Source: CAG-103 sp048217285 | GTDB lineage: Bacteria; Bacillota; Clostridia; Oscillospirales; Oscillospiraceae | Direction of reading: 5' to 3' | Length of the DNA stretch: 28,849 nt | Assembly (NCBI GenBank): GCA_048217285.1 | Contig: DBFWVW010000112.1 | Coordinates: 1 to 28,849, forward strand | In this document: in pieces, positions 8,335 to 15,664 of the stretch | How positions within the stretch are numbered: position 1 is the stretch's first letter | Layout of the letters: every line of letters begins with the position of its first letter | Translations under genes and position numbers: made by a program | The notes under the pieces: generated by a model | What the model was told of the DNA's origin: nothing | What the model saw: only the letters and a program-made list of their open reading frames with translations | The model's database searches: none

Positions 8335-9939
8335 TTAAAACTGCATGTACACGAACTCGGACGCCTGCACGCCCGGGCCGTAAACGCCCATGAGCACAAC
8401 GGCGAAGATGCCGCCGAGCAGCACGGCCCAGCGCAGGGCGAGGCACTTCTCGTCGAGCATCTCGCGGATGGTGCGCTGCGAGCGCTCCTGAATGACGGAG
8501 GCGACGAAGATCACGATCGTGCTGCCGAGCAGCACAGCCCAGTCATACTTCGTCAGCGGCAGAGCCTCGAGCACGGCGTTCGGGCGCAGCTGCGACAGGT
8601 GCAGGTCGGTCACGGATTTGGCCAGCATACCCATGGCGGCGCGGAAGTTGTCGGCAATATCAAAGTAATAGCCGATGAGCACGACCACGAACGTGCGCAG
8701 CATGGAAAACACCTGATACCACGCGCTTTTGCGCTCAATGTGCAGCCCGGCGACGACTTTGTCCGACACCGGCTGCAGCAGCGTGGACACGAGGATGACC
8801 ATGCCGTTCCAGAAGCCGAAGGCGACATACTTCCAGCTCGCGCCGTGCCAGATACCGATGACGAGGAACGTAATGAGCGAGGCCACAGCCGTTGGCAGGA
8901 CCTTGCCGATGTGGTTACCGAGGTGCTGCTTGGCGTGGCGGCCCCAGTTGAGAAACGCCTTCGAGATCGACAGCGGATAAAACAGGTAGTTGCGCAGCCA
9001 GTCGCCGAGGGAGATGTGCCAGCGGTGCCAGTACTCGGTGAGCGTGCGCGAGAAGTACGGCCGGCGGAAGTTTTCGCCCATGGTGATGCCGAACATCTGC
9101 GCCACGCCGCGCGAAATGTCGATGCCGCCGGAGAAGTCGGCATACAGCTGCAGCGCGTATACGAGCGCGGCCAGCAGCACGTAGGTGCCGGCGTACTCGG
9201 TGTACGCCCCGGCGACGGTGTGGATCATGCTCACGGCGCGGTCAGCGATGACGAGCTTCTTGAAAAAGCCCCACAGAATCAGCTCCGCGCCGTAGCGGAT
9301 GTTGTCAAAGTTGTATTTGTGCTCGTCATAGAGCTGGTGCGCCAGCTGGTCGTACACGCCGATCGGGCCCTGAATGATCTGCGGGAAGAAGGACACGAAC
9401 AGCGCGAGCTTGCCGACGTTGCGTTCGGCCGGAACCTTCTCACGATAGACGTCCAGCACATAGCCCATGGACTGGAACGTGTAAAACGAGATGCCCAGCG
9501 GCAGCAGCAGCCCGATGTGGCCGAGCGAGACCGTCAGCCCCATGGACGCGAAGAGCACCTCCATGGAATCGGCAAAGAAATTATAGTATTTCAACACGGC
9601 AAGGATGCCGAAGTTGAACACCAGAATGCCGATCATGAGCGCCTTGCGGCGGGATTTGCAGCGCTTTTTATACGCCTTGCGCTCCTCGCGCTCCCAGTCC
9701 TGCTTGTGCGCGGCGACGGTCTGCTCCATGTGTGCAGTCATGGCGTCCATGCCGCGGGCGCCGAAGTAGGTCGTGAGCGTCGTGATGACGATAAAGCCCA
9801 TGTACCGCAGGCACACGAACGCGTAAAACGCGTAGCTGCCGATGAGCAGCACTACCCACTGGAACCGCTTCGGCACCAGGTAGTACAGCACCAGCAGCGC
9901 GAGCACCAGCAGATAAAACGACAGCGATGTCAGAGTCAT
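8335..9939 (-). CDS. MBOAT-family (DltB-like) membrane O-acyltransferase
   Basis: This 534-residue polytopic membrane protein belongs to the MBOAT family, which moves acyl groups across the membrane onto extracellular polymers (DltB, AlgI, PatA types). The catalytic His is His365 in IWHGASW, following the family's EYWHRWHISLGDWLR region (302-316). Many hydrophobic segments span the chain, with a charged cytoplasmic loop at about residues 70-100. The last six residues are FVYMQF, matching the F-x-Y-x-x-F C-terminus of DltX, whose Tyr carries the acyl group between DltB and DltD. Here that tail is part of the MBOAT protein itself. The start overlaps the decarboxylase stop by four bases (ATGA), showing operon coupling. 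Confidence 0.93.
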   Translation of the reverse strand: MTLTSLSFYLLVLALLVLYYLVPKRFQWVVLLIGSYAFYAFVCLRYMGFIVITTLTTYFGARGMDAMTAHMEQTVAAHKQDWEREERKAYKKRCKSRRKALMIGILVFNFGILAVLKYYNFFADSMEVLFASMGLTVSLGHIGLLLPLGISFYTFQSMGYVLDVYREKVPAERNVGKLALFVSFFPQIIQGPIGVYDQLAHQLYDEHKYNFDNIRYGAELILWGFFKKLVIADRAVSMIHTVAGAYTEYAGTYVLLAALVYALQLYADFSGGIDISRGVAQMFGITMGENFRRPYFSRTLTEYWHRWHISLGDWLRNYLFYPLSISKAFLNWGRHAKQHLGNHIGKVLPTAVASLITFLVIGIWHGASWKYVAFGFWNGMVILVSTLLQPVSDKVVAGLHIERKSAWYQVFSMLRTFVVVLIGYYFDIADNFRAAMGMLAKSVTDLHLSQLRPNAVLEALPLTKYDWAVLLGSTIVIFVASVIQERSQRTIREMLDEKCLALRWAVLLGGIFAVVLMGVYGPGVQASEFVYMQF

Positions 9940-11120
9940 GTTCTGTCCTCCAGTGTCTGGCAGGTGTTGAGCACGTCGGTCGCGAACCGGTCGCGCACGA
10001 GCGTGAAGTCCCCGTCGCGGTACAGCGCCACGCGCGGCATATCGCGTGACAGGAACACGGCCACGCCCTCCGTCACGGAGTACGCGCCGCAGCGGCCGAA
10101 GGCGAGTACGTCGCCCACGCGCAGGGGCGGCAGCTGCGCCTCACGCACCAGCACGTCCGCCGTCGTGCACAGGCTGCCGCAGAGCATCCACGGACCGGGC
10201 GCGTCCGCGCTCTCACGCAGGAGCGTCAGCGGCGGGGCCTGCATGCCCATGAGCTGGCCGTCATACTTGACCTGGTGCATGCCGCCGTCGCACACGGCGT
10301 AGTTCACACCGAGGTTGCACTTGGCGTCGGCCACGCCGGTGAGGAACGTCCCGCACGGTGCGGCGAAAAAGCGGCCCATCTCGATCGTGAGCGGGTACTT
10401 CTCTCCAAAGGCGCGGATGTGCTCCGCCGCCGCGTCGAGCAGCGCGCAGTCGCGCGCCTCGGCGTCGTCACGGAAGCACTCGGCGTTCAGCCCGGGGCCG
10501 TATTCCACGTGCTGTGCCGTGAAGCCGTACTTGTCGTGCAGCATCGTGAGGTATTCGTCCAGATGCGCAAGCTCCTTTGCGATCACGGCGTCCTTGCGCT
10601 TTTGTGTGCCGGAAAAGTAGTGGATGCCCACGATCGTCACGTTCGGAAACGCTGCCCGCCGCGCCACGAGCTCCGCCAGCGCGTCGGGGTCCATGCCGAA
10701 CTGGCTGCCGGCGGTCAGGCGCGGCAGCACGTTGACGTGCTTGCCCTGCGCGGCCGCGGCGGCGCAGATGAGGTCAAAGTGCAGCGTGCTCTCGGCCGTG
10801 AGCAGATCCGCCCCCAGCGCGACGGCGCGCGCGACATCGTCCGCGCCCTTGTTCACGCCGGAGTACAGGATGCGCTCCGGCGGGATGGCGAGCTTCTCGC
10901 AGATCGTCAGCTCGCCGGGGGAGCACACCTCCACCCAGCGGAACACATCCGGCAGGCCGCGCAGCACGAAGGGATTGGCCTTCATGGAATAGCACAGATT
11001 CACGTCAGAGCCGAACGCGGCGCGCACCCTTTGAGCGCGCGCCGTGAAGGCCTCCAGATCAAACAGATACAGCGGCGTGCCGTATTTTGCGGCCGCCGTC
11101 CGGAGTGCAGTCTTGTCCAT
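9936..11120 (-). CDS. PLP-dependent fold-III decarboxylase (LysA/BtrK-like), probably acting with the carrier protein
   Basis: This 394-residue enzyme has the two-domain alanine-racemase barrel plus C-terminal domain of diaminopimelate/ornithine decarboxylases. Lys47 in YSMKANP is the PLP Schiff-base lysine. HYFSG (168-172) and EMGR (247-250) correspond to the phosphate-binding segments. CGSLCTTAD (314-322) carries the active-site Cys of decarboxylases, and GAYSVTEG (345-352) is the C-terminal active-site motif. A free-standing lysA is possible, but the gene is fused into an operon by a 1-base overlap with the carrier-protein gene and a 4-base overlap with the MBOAT gene. Decarboxylation of a carrier-bound amino acid, as BtrK does to glutamyl-BtrI in butirosin biosynthesis, explains the context better. 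The substrate is unknown. Confidence 0.85.
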   Translation of the reverse strand: MDKTALRTAAAKYGTPLYLFDLEAFTARAQRVRAAFGSDVNLCYSMKANPFVLRGLPDVFRWVEVCSPGELTICEKLAIPPERILYSGVNKGADDVARAVALGADLLTAESTLHFDLICAAAAAQGKHVNVLPRLTAGSQFGMDPDALAELVARRAAFPNVTIVGIHYFSGTQKRKDAVIAKELAHLDEYLTMLHDKYGFTAQHVEYGPGLNAECFRDDAEARDCALLDAAAEHIRAFGEKYPLTIEMGRFFAAPCGTFLTGVADAKCNLGVNYAVCDGGMHQVKYDGQLMGMQAPPLTLLRESADAPGPWMLCGSLCTTADVLVREAQLPPLRVGDVLAFGRCGAYSVTEGVAVFLSRDMPRVALYRDGDFTLVRDRFATDVLNTCQTLEDRT

Positions 11121-11353
11121 CAGTCCTCGTCCTGCAGGCGCTGCACCATGGCCAGCAGACTCTTGGCGGAGTTGAAGTTCTCCGGCACGAGATCCTTGGC
11201 AGTGATCTCGATGTCAAACGCGTCGTTGAGCGCCGCGACGAGCGACACGATGTCGAACGACTCGAGAATGTGGTCGTCGATGAGGGCGGTCTCGGTCTCA
11301 AAATCCACGTCGGGGCGCAGATCGGTCAGAATGTCCATCAGTTCCTGTTCCAT
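11120..11353 (-). CDS. acyl/aminoacyl carrier protein (DltC-like)
   Basis: This 77-residue acidic four-helix carrier protein has the phosphopantetheine attachment serine at Ser32 in ILESFDIV, where classical ACPs read DSL. The following VSLVAALNDAFDIEI helix is typical of ACP, PCP and DltC proteins. I chose the ATG at 11353 because AGGAGG lies 8-9 bases upstream and the length fits DltC (about 78). It sits between the ligase gene (37-base gap) and the decarboxylase gene (1-base overlap, TGATG). It probably receives an activated amino acid from the ligase and presents it to the decarboxylase and then to the membrane acyltransferase. A phosphopantetheinyl transferase must be supplied from elsewhere. 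Confidence 0.92.
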   Translation of the reverse strand: MEQELMDILTDLRPDVDFETETALIDDHILESFDIVSLVAALNDAFDIEITAKDLVPENFNSAKSLLAMVQRLQDED

Positions 11354-11390
11354 GTCAATATACCTCCTGAAATGAGTAAAATAAGCAACG

Positions 11391-12917
11391 TTAGTGTTTG
11401 GCTGCGGCGGTGATGCGCTCGGCCAGCGCGCGCATATTCGTCTTGCCGTTGTCGAGCCGGGGCATGGCCTCGAGCTGCTCGATCTTGCGCGGCACCATAA
11501 AGCCCGGCAGGTCGGCACGCAGGGCGACGGCGATGTCGCGCTTGGTCACGCCCTCGCCGGTGTAAAACAGCCAGATCTGCTCGTGCGCCTGGTCATAGAG
11601 CGCGCAGCAGTCGGCCACGCCGGGCACCTTCGCCGCGGCGAGGTCGATCTCGCCGAGCTCCACGCGGTGGCCGAGGTGCTTGACCTGCCGGTCCTTGCGG
11701 CCGTGGAACATGAGGTTGCCGTCGGGCGCGAAGTGCCCGAGGTCGCCGGTTTTATAGATGCGCTCGTCGTAAGCGTGGTTGAGCGGATTTTGCAGGAAGC
11801 TCTCGGCCGTTTTTTCGCGGCTGTTGTAGTAGCCCAGCGCGAGGATGGGGCCCTTGACGCAGATCTCGCCGATCTCGCCGTCGGGCACGGCCTCGTTTTG
11901 CTCCGAGAGCAGAAACACCTCGTAGTGCGGGTACGGCTTGCCGATCGGCAGCACGTCGGTGTCCGCCACCAGCCCGGGCACGACGTAATACGTGCACGAG
12001 GCGGTCGCCTCTGTCGGGCCGTACTGGTTGACGAACCGTGCCTCCGGCAGCGCGAGCTGCCACTGGCGCAGGCAGCTGCACGGCATCACCGAGCCGGAGA
12101 AGCACACCTTGCGCAGGTGCTGCGGCACGCTGCACTCGAACGCGCCCAGCGCGGCCGGCACCGTCAGCGCCGAGACGCTCCAGCCCACGGCCGTGACGCC
12201 CTTGTCGTTCATGTATGCGAACAGACGCTCCGGCGACATGAAAAGTTCCTTCGGGATGATGGCCGTCGTCGCGCCGAAGCGCAGCGGCAGATAAATGTCG
12301 CGCACGGCGGCGATGTAGTCCAGCGGCGACTGGTTGCCGAGCACGTCCTCGCGCGCGATGCCCATCACGCCGGCGTAGTCCTCGATGTAGCACATGAGCG
12401 AGTGCTGCGCCGTGATGACGCCCTTGGGCGTGCCGGTCGAGCCGGAGGTGAAGATGATGTACAGCGGGTCGAGCTCCCGCGCCCGCGCGCGGCAGGCGGA
12501 AAGCAGCGCCGCGTCCTCCGTGCCCGTGAGCAGATCCTCCGCGATGAGGATCGTGCCGGCGAAGTCCAGCGTCTTTGCCTTGTCGTAAAACGCGCGCTGC
12601 ACGATCATGAGGTCGGTGTCGAGCGTATTTAAAATAGAGTTGAGCCGGTGCACGGGCATCGTCCCGTCCATCGGTGCGTAGCAGCACCCGGCGTACACCG
12701 CGCCGAGGAACACCGCCGGCGTGTGCGCGTTGCGCCCGCTCATGACGGCGATGGGCTGTTTGCGTCCCGCGCGGAACGCTGCCGCCGCCGTGCCGATGAT
12801 GCGCGCCTCGCGCCGCACGTCGGCAAAGGTCACCGCGCTGTCCTCGTCGAGAAAGGCGGGCTTGTCCGGGCAGGCCGCGGCAGTGGCTTCCAGCCAGTCG
12901 AGCACGTTGGTTTCCAT
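11391..12917 (-). CDS. adenylating amino-acid:carrier-protein ligase (DltA-like, ANL superfamily)
   Basis: This 508-residue stand-alone adenylation enzyme would activate a carboxylic or amino acid with ATP and load it on the carrier protein. Core motifs are intact: A3 IIFTSGSTGTPKG (154-166), A5 NQYGPTEAT (297-305), A7 YKTGDLG (388-394), A8 GRKDRQVKHLGHRVELGEID (406-425) and the A10 lysine in NGKTNM (490-495). In the A4 region (195-207) the usual FD(L/A)S is replaced by YIAA. The Asp that binds the substrate alpha-amino group thus appears to be Ile202. I chose the ATG at 12917, with AAGGAG about 9 bases upstream; an in-frame start at 13076 would lie upstream of the promoter. It is the first gene of the seven-gene operon. 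Confidence 0.88.
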   Translation of the reverse strand: METNVLDWLEATAAACPDKPAFLDEDSAVTFADVRREARIIGTAAAAFRAGRKQPIAVMSGRNAHTPAVFLGAVYAGCCYAPMDGTMPVHRLNSILNTLDTDLMIVQRAFYDKAKTLDFAGTILIAEDLLTGTEDAALLSACRARARELDPLYIIFTSGSTGTPKGVITAQHSLMCYIEDYAGVMGIAREDVLGNQSPLDYIAAVRDIYLPLRFGATTAIIPKELFMSPERLFAYMNDKGVTAVGWSVSALTVPAALGAFECSVPQHLRKVCFSGSVMPCSCLRQWQLALPEARFVNQYGPTEATASCTYYVVPGLVADTDVLPIGKPYPHYEVFLLSEQNEAVPDGEIGEICVKGPILALGYYNSREKTAESFLQNPLNHAYDERIYKTGDLGHFAPDGNLMFHGRKDRQVKHLGHRVELGEIDLAAAKVPGVADCCALYDQAHEQIWLFYTGEGVTKRDIAVALRADLPGFMVPRKIEQLEAMPRLDNGKTNMRALAERITAAAKH

Positions 12918-12969
12918 GTGTGCCAGCTCCTTTCTAATACAATAAATGATAAATGCCCATAGTCGCTCT

Positions 12970-12998
12970 ATCCTACCACGTTTCCCCCGTAAAAACAA
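12970..12998 (-). promoter_or_regulatory. sigma-A type promoter of the acylation operon
   Basis: On the minus strand, TTGTTT (12993-12998) and TAGGAT (12970-12975) are separated by exactly 17 bases. The -10 box is about 52 bases upstream of the ligase start, leaving a short AT-rich leader ending in AAAGGAG. Confidence 0.65.
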
Positions 12999-13054
12999 GA
13001 CGGCGTGTGCCATGTTTAAGAAAAAGGTAAGAATGTGGCGCGCCGCATTTGCTC

Positions 13055-13083
13055 TTGACGCATCTGTACCCGTCAAGTAAAAT
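13055..13083 (+). promoter_or_regulatory. strong sigma-A type promoter facing the SipW-TasA operon
   Basis: TTGACG (13055-13060) and TAAAAT (13078-13083) are 17 bases apart, close to consensus. The signal peptidase starts about 290 bases downstream, so the transcript has an unusually long leader containing the direct repeats. Confidence 0.7.
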
Positions 13084-13114
13084 AATGTATGCCCTGCTTT
13101 GGCACTTTCTGCGG

Positions 13115-13196
13115 CAGCAGAATTGGCGCACTTTTCAGCAGAATTTGCACCCTTTTTCTGATTTTAACAATTTTGTACCCGAACAATTGTGCACCC
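13115..13196 (+). repeat. tandem 21-nt and 16-nt direct repeats in the leader
   Basis: Two consecutive 21-base units (13115-13135 and 13136-13156) both begin CAGCAGAATT and end in a T run. Two further units follow, starting AACAATT (13166 and 13182) and ending ACCC. All four share a core of the form AATTnTGnACCC or close to it (13121, 13142, 13169, 13185). A 21-base period equals two DNA helical turns, as expected for cooperative regulator sites. Because the block lies downstream of the predicted start point, it could also act in the RNA. Confidence 0.6.
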
Positions 13197-13374
13197 TTCC
13201 CCCTTCCTTTTTTATCAAAAAGGTGGTACGCTTTAGGAAACTGCGCGGTTTATCTGCGTGCGGTTGCGACGCATTCTGCGTCTGTCGTGTGCTATGATCG
13301 TTCCTGTTTCCGGGCACGGGCCGGCGTCTTCGCGGAAGGGGGGAAAATGCAGCGGGCGGAAAGGAAGGTCGCAG

Positions 13375-13959
13375 ATGTCAAAACGAGTTCAGAAGGTGTG
13401 GAACGCGGTCACCACCGTGCTGGTGGTTCTGGTTGTCATTCTGGCGCTGCTTCTGGTTGGGGTCCGGCTGGTCGGCCTCCGGCCGATGTGCGTCCTCTCC
13501 GGCAGCATGGAACCCACGTACCACGTCGGTGCACTCATCTATGTCAAGCCCTGCGCGCCCGAGGACGTGCAGGTCGGCGATCCGATCACGTTCGTGTTGA
13601 ATGAGGATCTGGACGTTGTCACGCACCGCGTCGTCTCCATTGATGCGGAAAATCAGCACTTTTACACGAAGGGAGACGCAAACGATGCGCCCGACGGCGC
13701 ACCCGTCTATTTCAAGAACCTCATCGGCCGTCCGGTCTTCACCATCCCGTATCTGGGCTATGTCTCCAACTGGGTCTCCAACCCGCCCGGTATGTATCTG
13801 GCCATTGCGCTTGCGCTCGTGCTCATCATTCTGACGTTCCTGCCGGATATGCTCCGCAAGGCGTCGGAGGCGGACGCGCGCGACGCGGCCCGCCGCGCCG
13901 CGGACAAGTCCGGCGCGGACACAGACGGAGAAAATTCCAGCGAAAATTTGGAAAAATAA
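13375..13959 (+). CDS. sipW: SipW-type (ER/archaeal-type) signal peptidase I
   Basis: This 194-residue membrane protease has a transmembrane segment at each end (about residues 12-34 and 140-157). The catalytic Ser is Ser44 in LSGSMEPT. The general base is His84 in THRVV rather than the Lys of ordinary bacterial LepB, and an Asp in GDAND (101-104) completes the ER-type triad. SipW processes TasA and TapA fibre proteins in Bacillus, and the genes downstream carry matching signal peptides. The ATG at 13375 follows AAGGAAGG. The C-terminus is a highly charged cytoplasmic tail of about 35 residues. It is the first gene of the plus-strand fibre operon and probably its dedicated processing enzyme. 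Confidence 0.93.
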   Translation: MSKRVQKVWNAVTTVLVVLVVILALLLVGVRLVGLRPMCVLSGSMEPTYHVGALIYVKPCAPEDVQVGDPITFVLNEDLDVVTHRVVSIDAENQHFYTKGDANDAPDGAPVYFKNLIGRPVFTIPYLGYVSNWVSNPPGMYLAIALALVLIILTFLPDMLRKASEADARDAARRAADKSGADTDGENSSENLEK

Positions 13960-14081
13960 AGGTTCCGTGCAATATTTTTGCCCTCTGGAGCATTAGCTTA
14001 GTGATTGCTGGCAGCACCTCTCTGCGGGGCGTTGTTGGAACATAGGAAGCTTTGAACAAATTTAAGGGAGGAAAAACACCC

Positions 14082-14717
14082 ATGAAGAAGAAAACTCTGA
14101 CCATCGCCATCGTCCTCGTTCTGGTCGTGGCGCTGGCTGTCGGCGCGACGTATGCGTACCTGACGGCGACGACCAAAGCGGTGACCAACACGTTTGTTGC
14201 CGGCAAACTGTTTGATCAGAACGGCAGCATCAAGCTGCAGGAGAGAGTGGTCACCAAGAATACTGACGGCACGTATAAGATCGCAGCCGATGCCGCATGG
14301 CAGGATGAAGGTATTCAGTACATGGTGCAGCCGGGCGTTGACCTTCCCAAGCAGCCGGCTGTCAAGGTGACTGGCTTGGACACGAAGGCATACCTGTTCA
14401 TCGGCGTTAAGGGCAAGACGATGGAAGGCTTCACTTGGAGTGTGGACGCCGGCATTTGGTCGCCTTTGATGAACGGCGAGACTCAGGTCGAGAAAGCCGG
14501 CTACAAGATCTGGGTGCTGAAGAATGACGTGGCGAATGACACGTATGACATTCTGACCGGCAACCAGGTGACGGTCGGAAAGAATCTTGATCCTAGCACG
14601 CTGACCGCTGACAACGACATCACTTTCCAGGCATACATCTGCCAGGCGGCCGGCTTTGACACTGCCGTCAAGGCGTTCAACGACTGCTTCGGCACCCCCG
14701 CCACCACCAATCCGTAA
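14082..14717 (+). CDS. SipW-dependent TasA/camelysin-like secreted protein A
   Basis: This 211-residue protein begins with MKKK, a hydrophobic stretch, then GATYAYLT and NTFVAGKL. That is the SipW-dependent signal plus the first beta-strand hallmark of the TasA/camelysin family. The mature part should be a secreted beta-sandwich fibre or matrix protein. I chose the ATG at 14082, with AGGGAGGAA upstream; an in-frame TTG at 14052 would put residues ahead of the signal. It follows the peptidase by 122 bases without a terminator. The DxxTYDI and DNDITFQAYICQ segments near the C-terminus resemble the TasA core. Whether it polymerises cannot be judged from sequence. Confidence 0.85.
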   Translation: MKKKTLTIAIVLVLVVALAVGATYAYLTATTKAVTNTFVAGKLFDQNGSIKLQERVVTKNTDGTYKIAADAAWQDEGIQYMVQPGVDLPKQPAVKVTGLDTKAYLFIGVKGKTMEGFTWSVDAGIWSPLMNGETQVEKAGYKIWVLKNDVANDTYDILTGNQVTVGKNLDPSTLTADNDITFQAYICQAAGFDTAVKAFNDCFGTPATTNP

Positions 14718-14752
14718 GCATCCCCTCGTTTTCACTGATCATTGGTAAATTA

Positions 14753-14770
14753 CGCGCAGGGAACTGCGCG
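14753..14770 (+). other. intergenic stem-loop between TasA-like genes A and B
   Basis: CGCGCAG (14753-14759) pairs with CTGCGCG (14764-14770) around a GGAA tetraloop. An A-rich, not T-rich, stretch follows, so this is more likely an mRNA-stabilising or processing hairpin than a terminator. Confidence 0.45.
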
Positions 14771-14797
14771 GAAAAATAGAAAAGGAGAAAGCTACAT

Positions 14798-15616
14798 ATG
14801 AAGAAGAAAACCATACTTGTGGCTGCCATCGCAGTCATGCTCGTCGCGGCGCTCGTCGTCGGCGGCACCCTCGCTTACTTCACCGATACGAAGTCCGCAA
14901 CCAATACGTTTACCGTTGGCAATGTCAAGATCGATCTGATCGAGTCTACCTATCACCGCGAAGGCAACGATAACTCCGGCGATACGACCATCCCCGATCC
15001 CACCCACACTGCGAGTGGCATGAAGTATGTCAAGGACGGTAACAAGGCTTTCACTGATGAGGAGATCCAGGAAAACGCTAAAAACTATACTGCCTATATC
15101 GGCCAAAAGGGCAAGGGCATGGTCCCCGGCCGCGGCGTTGCTAAGTGCCCCTACGTGATCAATACCGGTGCCAATGCTGCTTACATCCGCATCCGTGTTA
15201 TGGTTCCGTCTGCTGCCAACAACGATTTCGTTGCTGTGCAGAACGGCGGCGTCATCACCAACCAGTGGTGCAGCACCTCCATGCTTAGCGGCGAGTTTAT
15301 CGATGGCAAGGGCGGCGGTTGGAATAACGCTCCTTACATTGAACAAGGTGCTTACACCGATGAGAATAACGTGAAGTATGATGTTTACACCTTCGTTCGC
15401 AACAAGCCTCTGGCCGCTGGCGCTATGACCGAGTGGAACGTGTGGAACTTCATCGGCATCCATAAGGAAGCAAACACAGCTGACATCCAGAAGGCTATCG
15501 ACGCTCATGCAATCGCCGCGGACGGCACTCTGCACGTTCTGGTTCAGGCTGACGCCATTCAGGCGGACGGCTTTGCAGATGCAGCCGCTGCTTTCACCGC
15601 GTTTGACGCCAAGTAA
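14798..15616 (+). CDS. SipW-dependent TasA-like secreted protein B, probable major subunit
   Basis: This 272-residue secreted protein has a signal peptide ending in GGTLAYFTD and the hallmark NTFTVGNVKIDL directly after it. This is the clearest TasA/camelysin signature in the locus. The mature domain has the family's NTGANAAYIRIRVM beta-strand segment. Compared with neighbouring genes it uses many T-ending codons (GCT, GTT, CTT), a pattern often seen in very highly expressed genes, so I infer it is the main structural subunit. AAAAGGAG precedes the ATG. Hairpins flank the gene on both sides, which could give its mRNA a different half-life from the rest of the operon. Confidence 0.9.
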   Translation: MKKKTILVAAIAVMLVAALVVGGTLAYFTDTKSATNTFTVGNVKIDLIESTYHREGNDNSGDTTIPDPTHTASGMKYVKDGNKAFTDEEIQENAKNYTAYIGQKGKGMVPGRGVAKCPYVINTGANAAYIRIRVMVPSAANNDFVAVQNGGVITNQWCSTSMLSGEFIDGKGGGWNNAPYIEQGAYTDENNVKYDVYTFVRNKPLAAGAMTEWNVWNFIGIHKEANTADIQKAIDAHAIAADGTLHVLVQADAIQADGFADAAAAFTAFDAK

Positions 15617-15640
15617 TTTTCCCTGTCATTTTGACCCCGA

Positions 15641-15664
15641 TGGGGCGGCGCACGCGCCGCCCCA
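15641..15664 (+). other. strong stem-loop after TasA-like gene B
   Basis: TGGGGCGGCG (15641-15650) pairs perfectly with CGCCGCCCCA (15655-15664) around CACG. There is no T run, so it may be a 3' stabiliser or partial attenuator that lowers expression of the downstream minor components. Confidence 0.55.

Larger units (their letters stand above)
12918..13374. other. divergent intergenic region between the two surface operons
   Basis: This 457-base gap separates the divergent acylation and fibre operons. It holds a promoter for each, and a block of direct repeats lies in the long leader of the plus-strand operon. A further possible extended -10 promoter (TGCTATGAT, 13290-13298) lies about 77 bases before the signal peptidase start, but without a convincing -35 box. 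Open frames through 13049-13297 show no recognisable protein content or ribosome binding site. The region is visibly richer in A and T than its flanks. Confidence 0.6.

Noticed and set aside
9936..11120. Plain diaminopimelate decarboxylase (lysA) for lysine synthesis
   Set aside because: The fold and PLP motifs would allow it, but the gene is overlapped on both sides by carrier-protein and MBOAT genes and no other lysine gene is near. It is kept as an alternative rather than the main call.
13049..13297. A small open frame in the leader of the signal peptidase operon
   Set aside because: It starts before the predicted promoter start point and has no ribosome binding site. Its product is not recognisable, and the direct repeats explain the sequence better.
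14052..14081. Upstream TTG start for TasA-like gene A, and a similar TTG at 15826 for gene C
   Set aside because: The ATG starts at 14082 and 15832 begin directly with the usual MKKK signal-peptide n-region and have well-placed ribosome binding sites.
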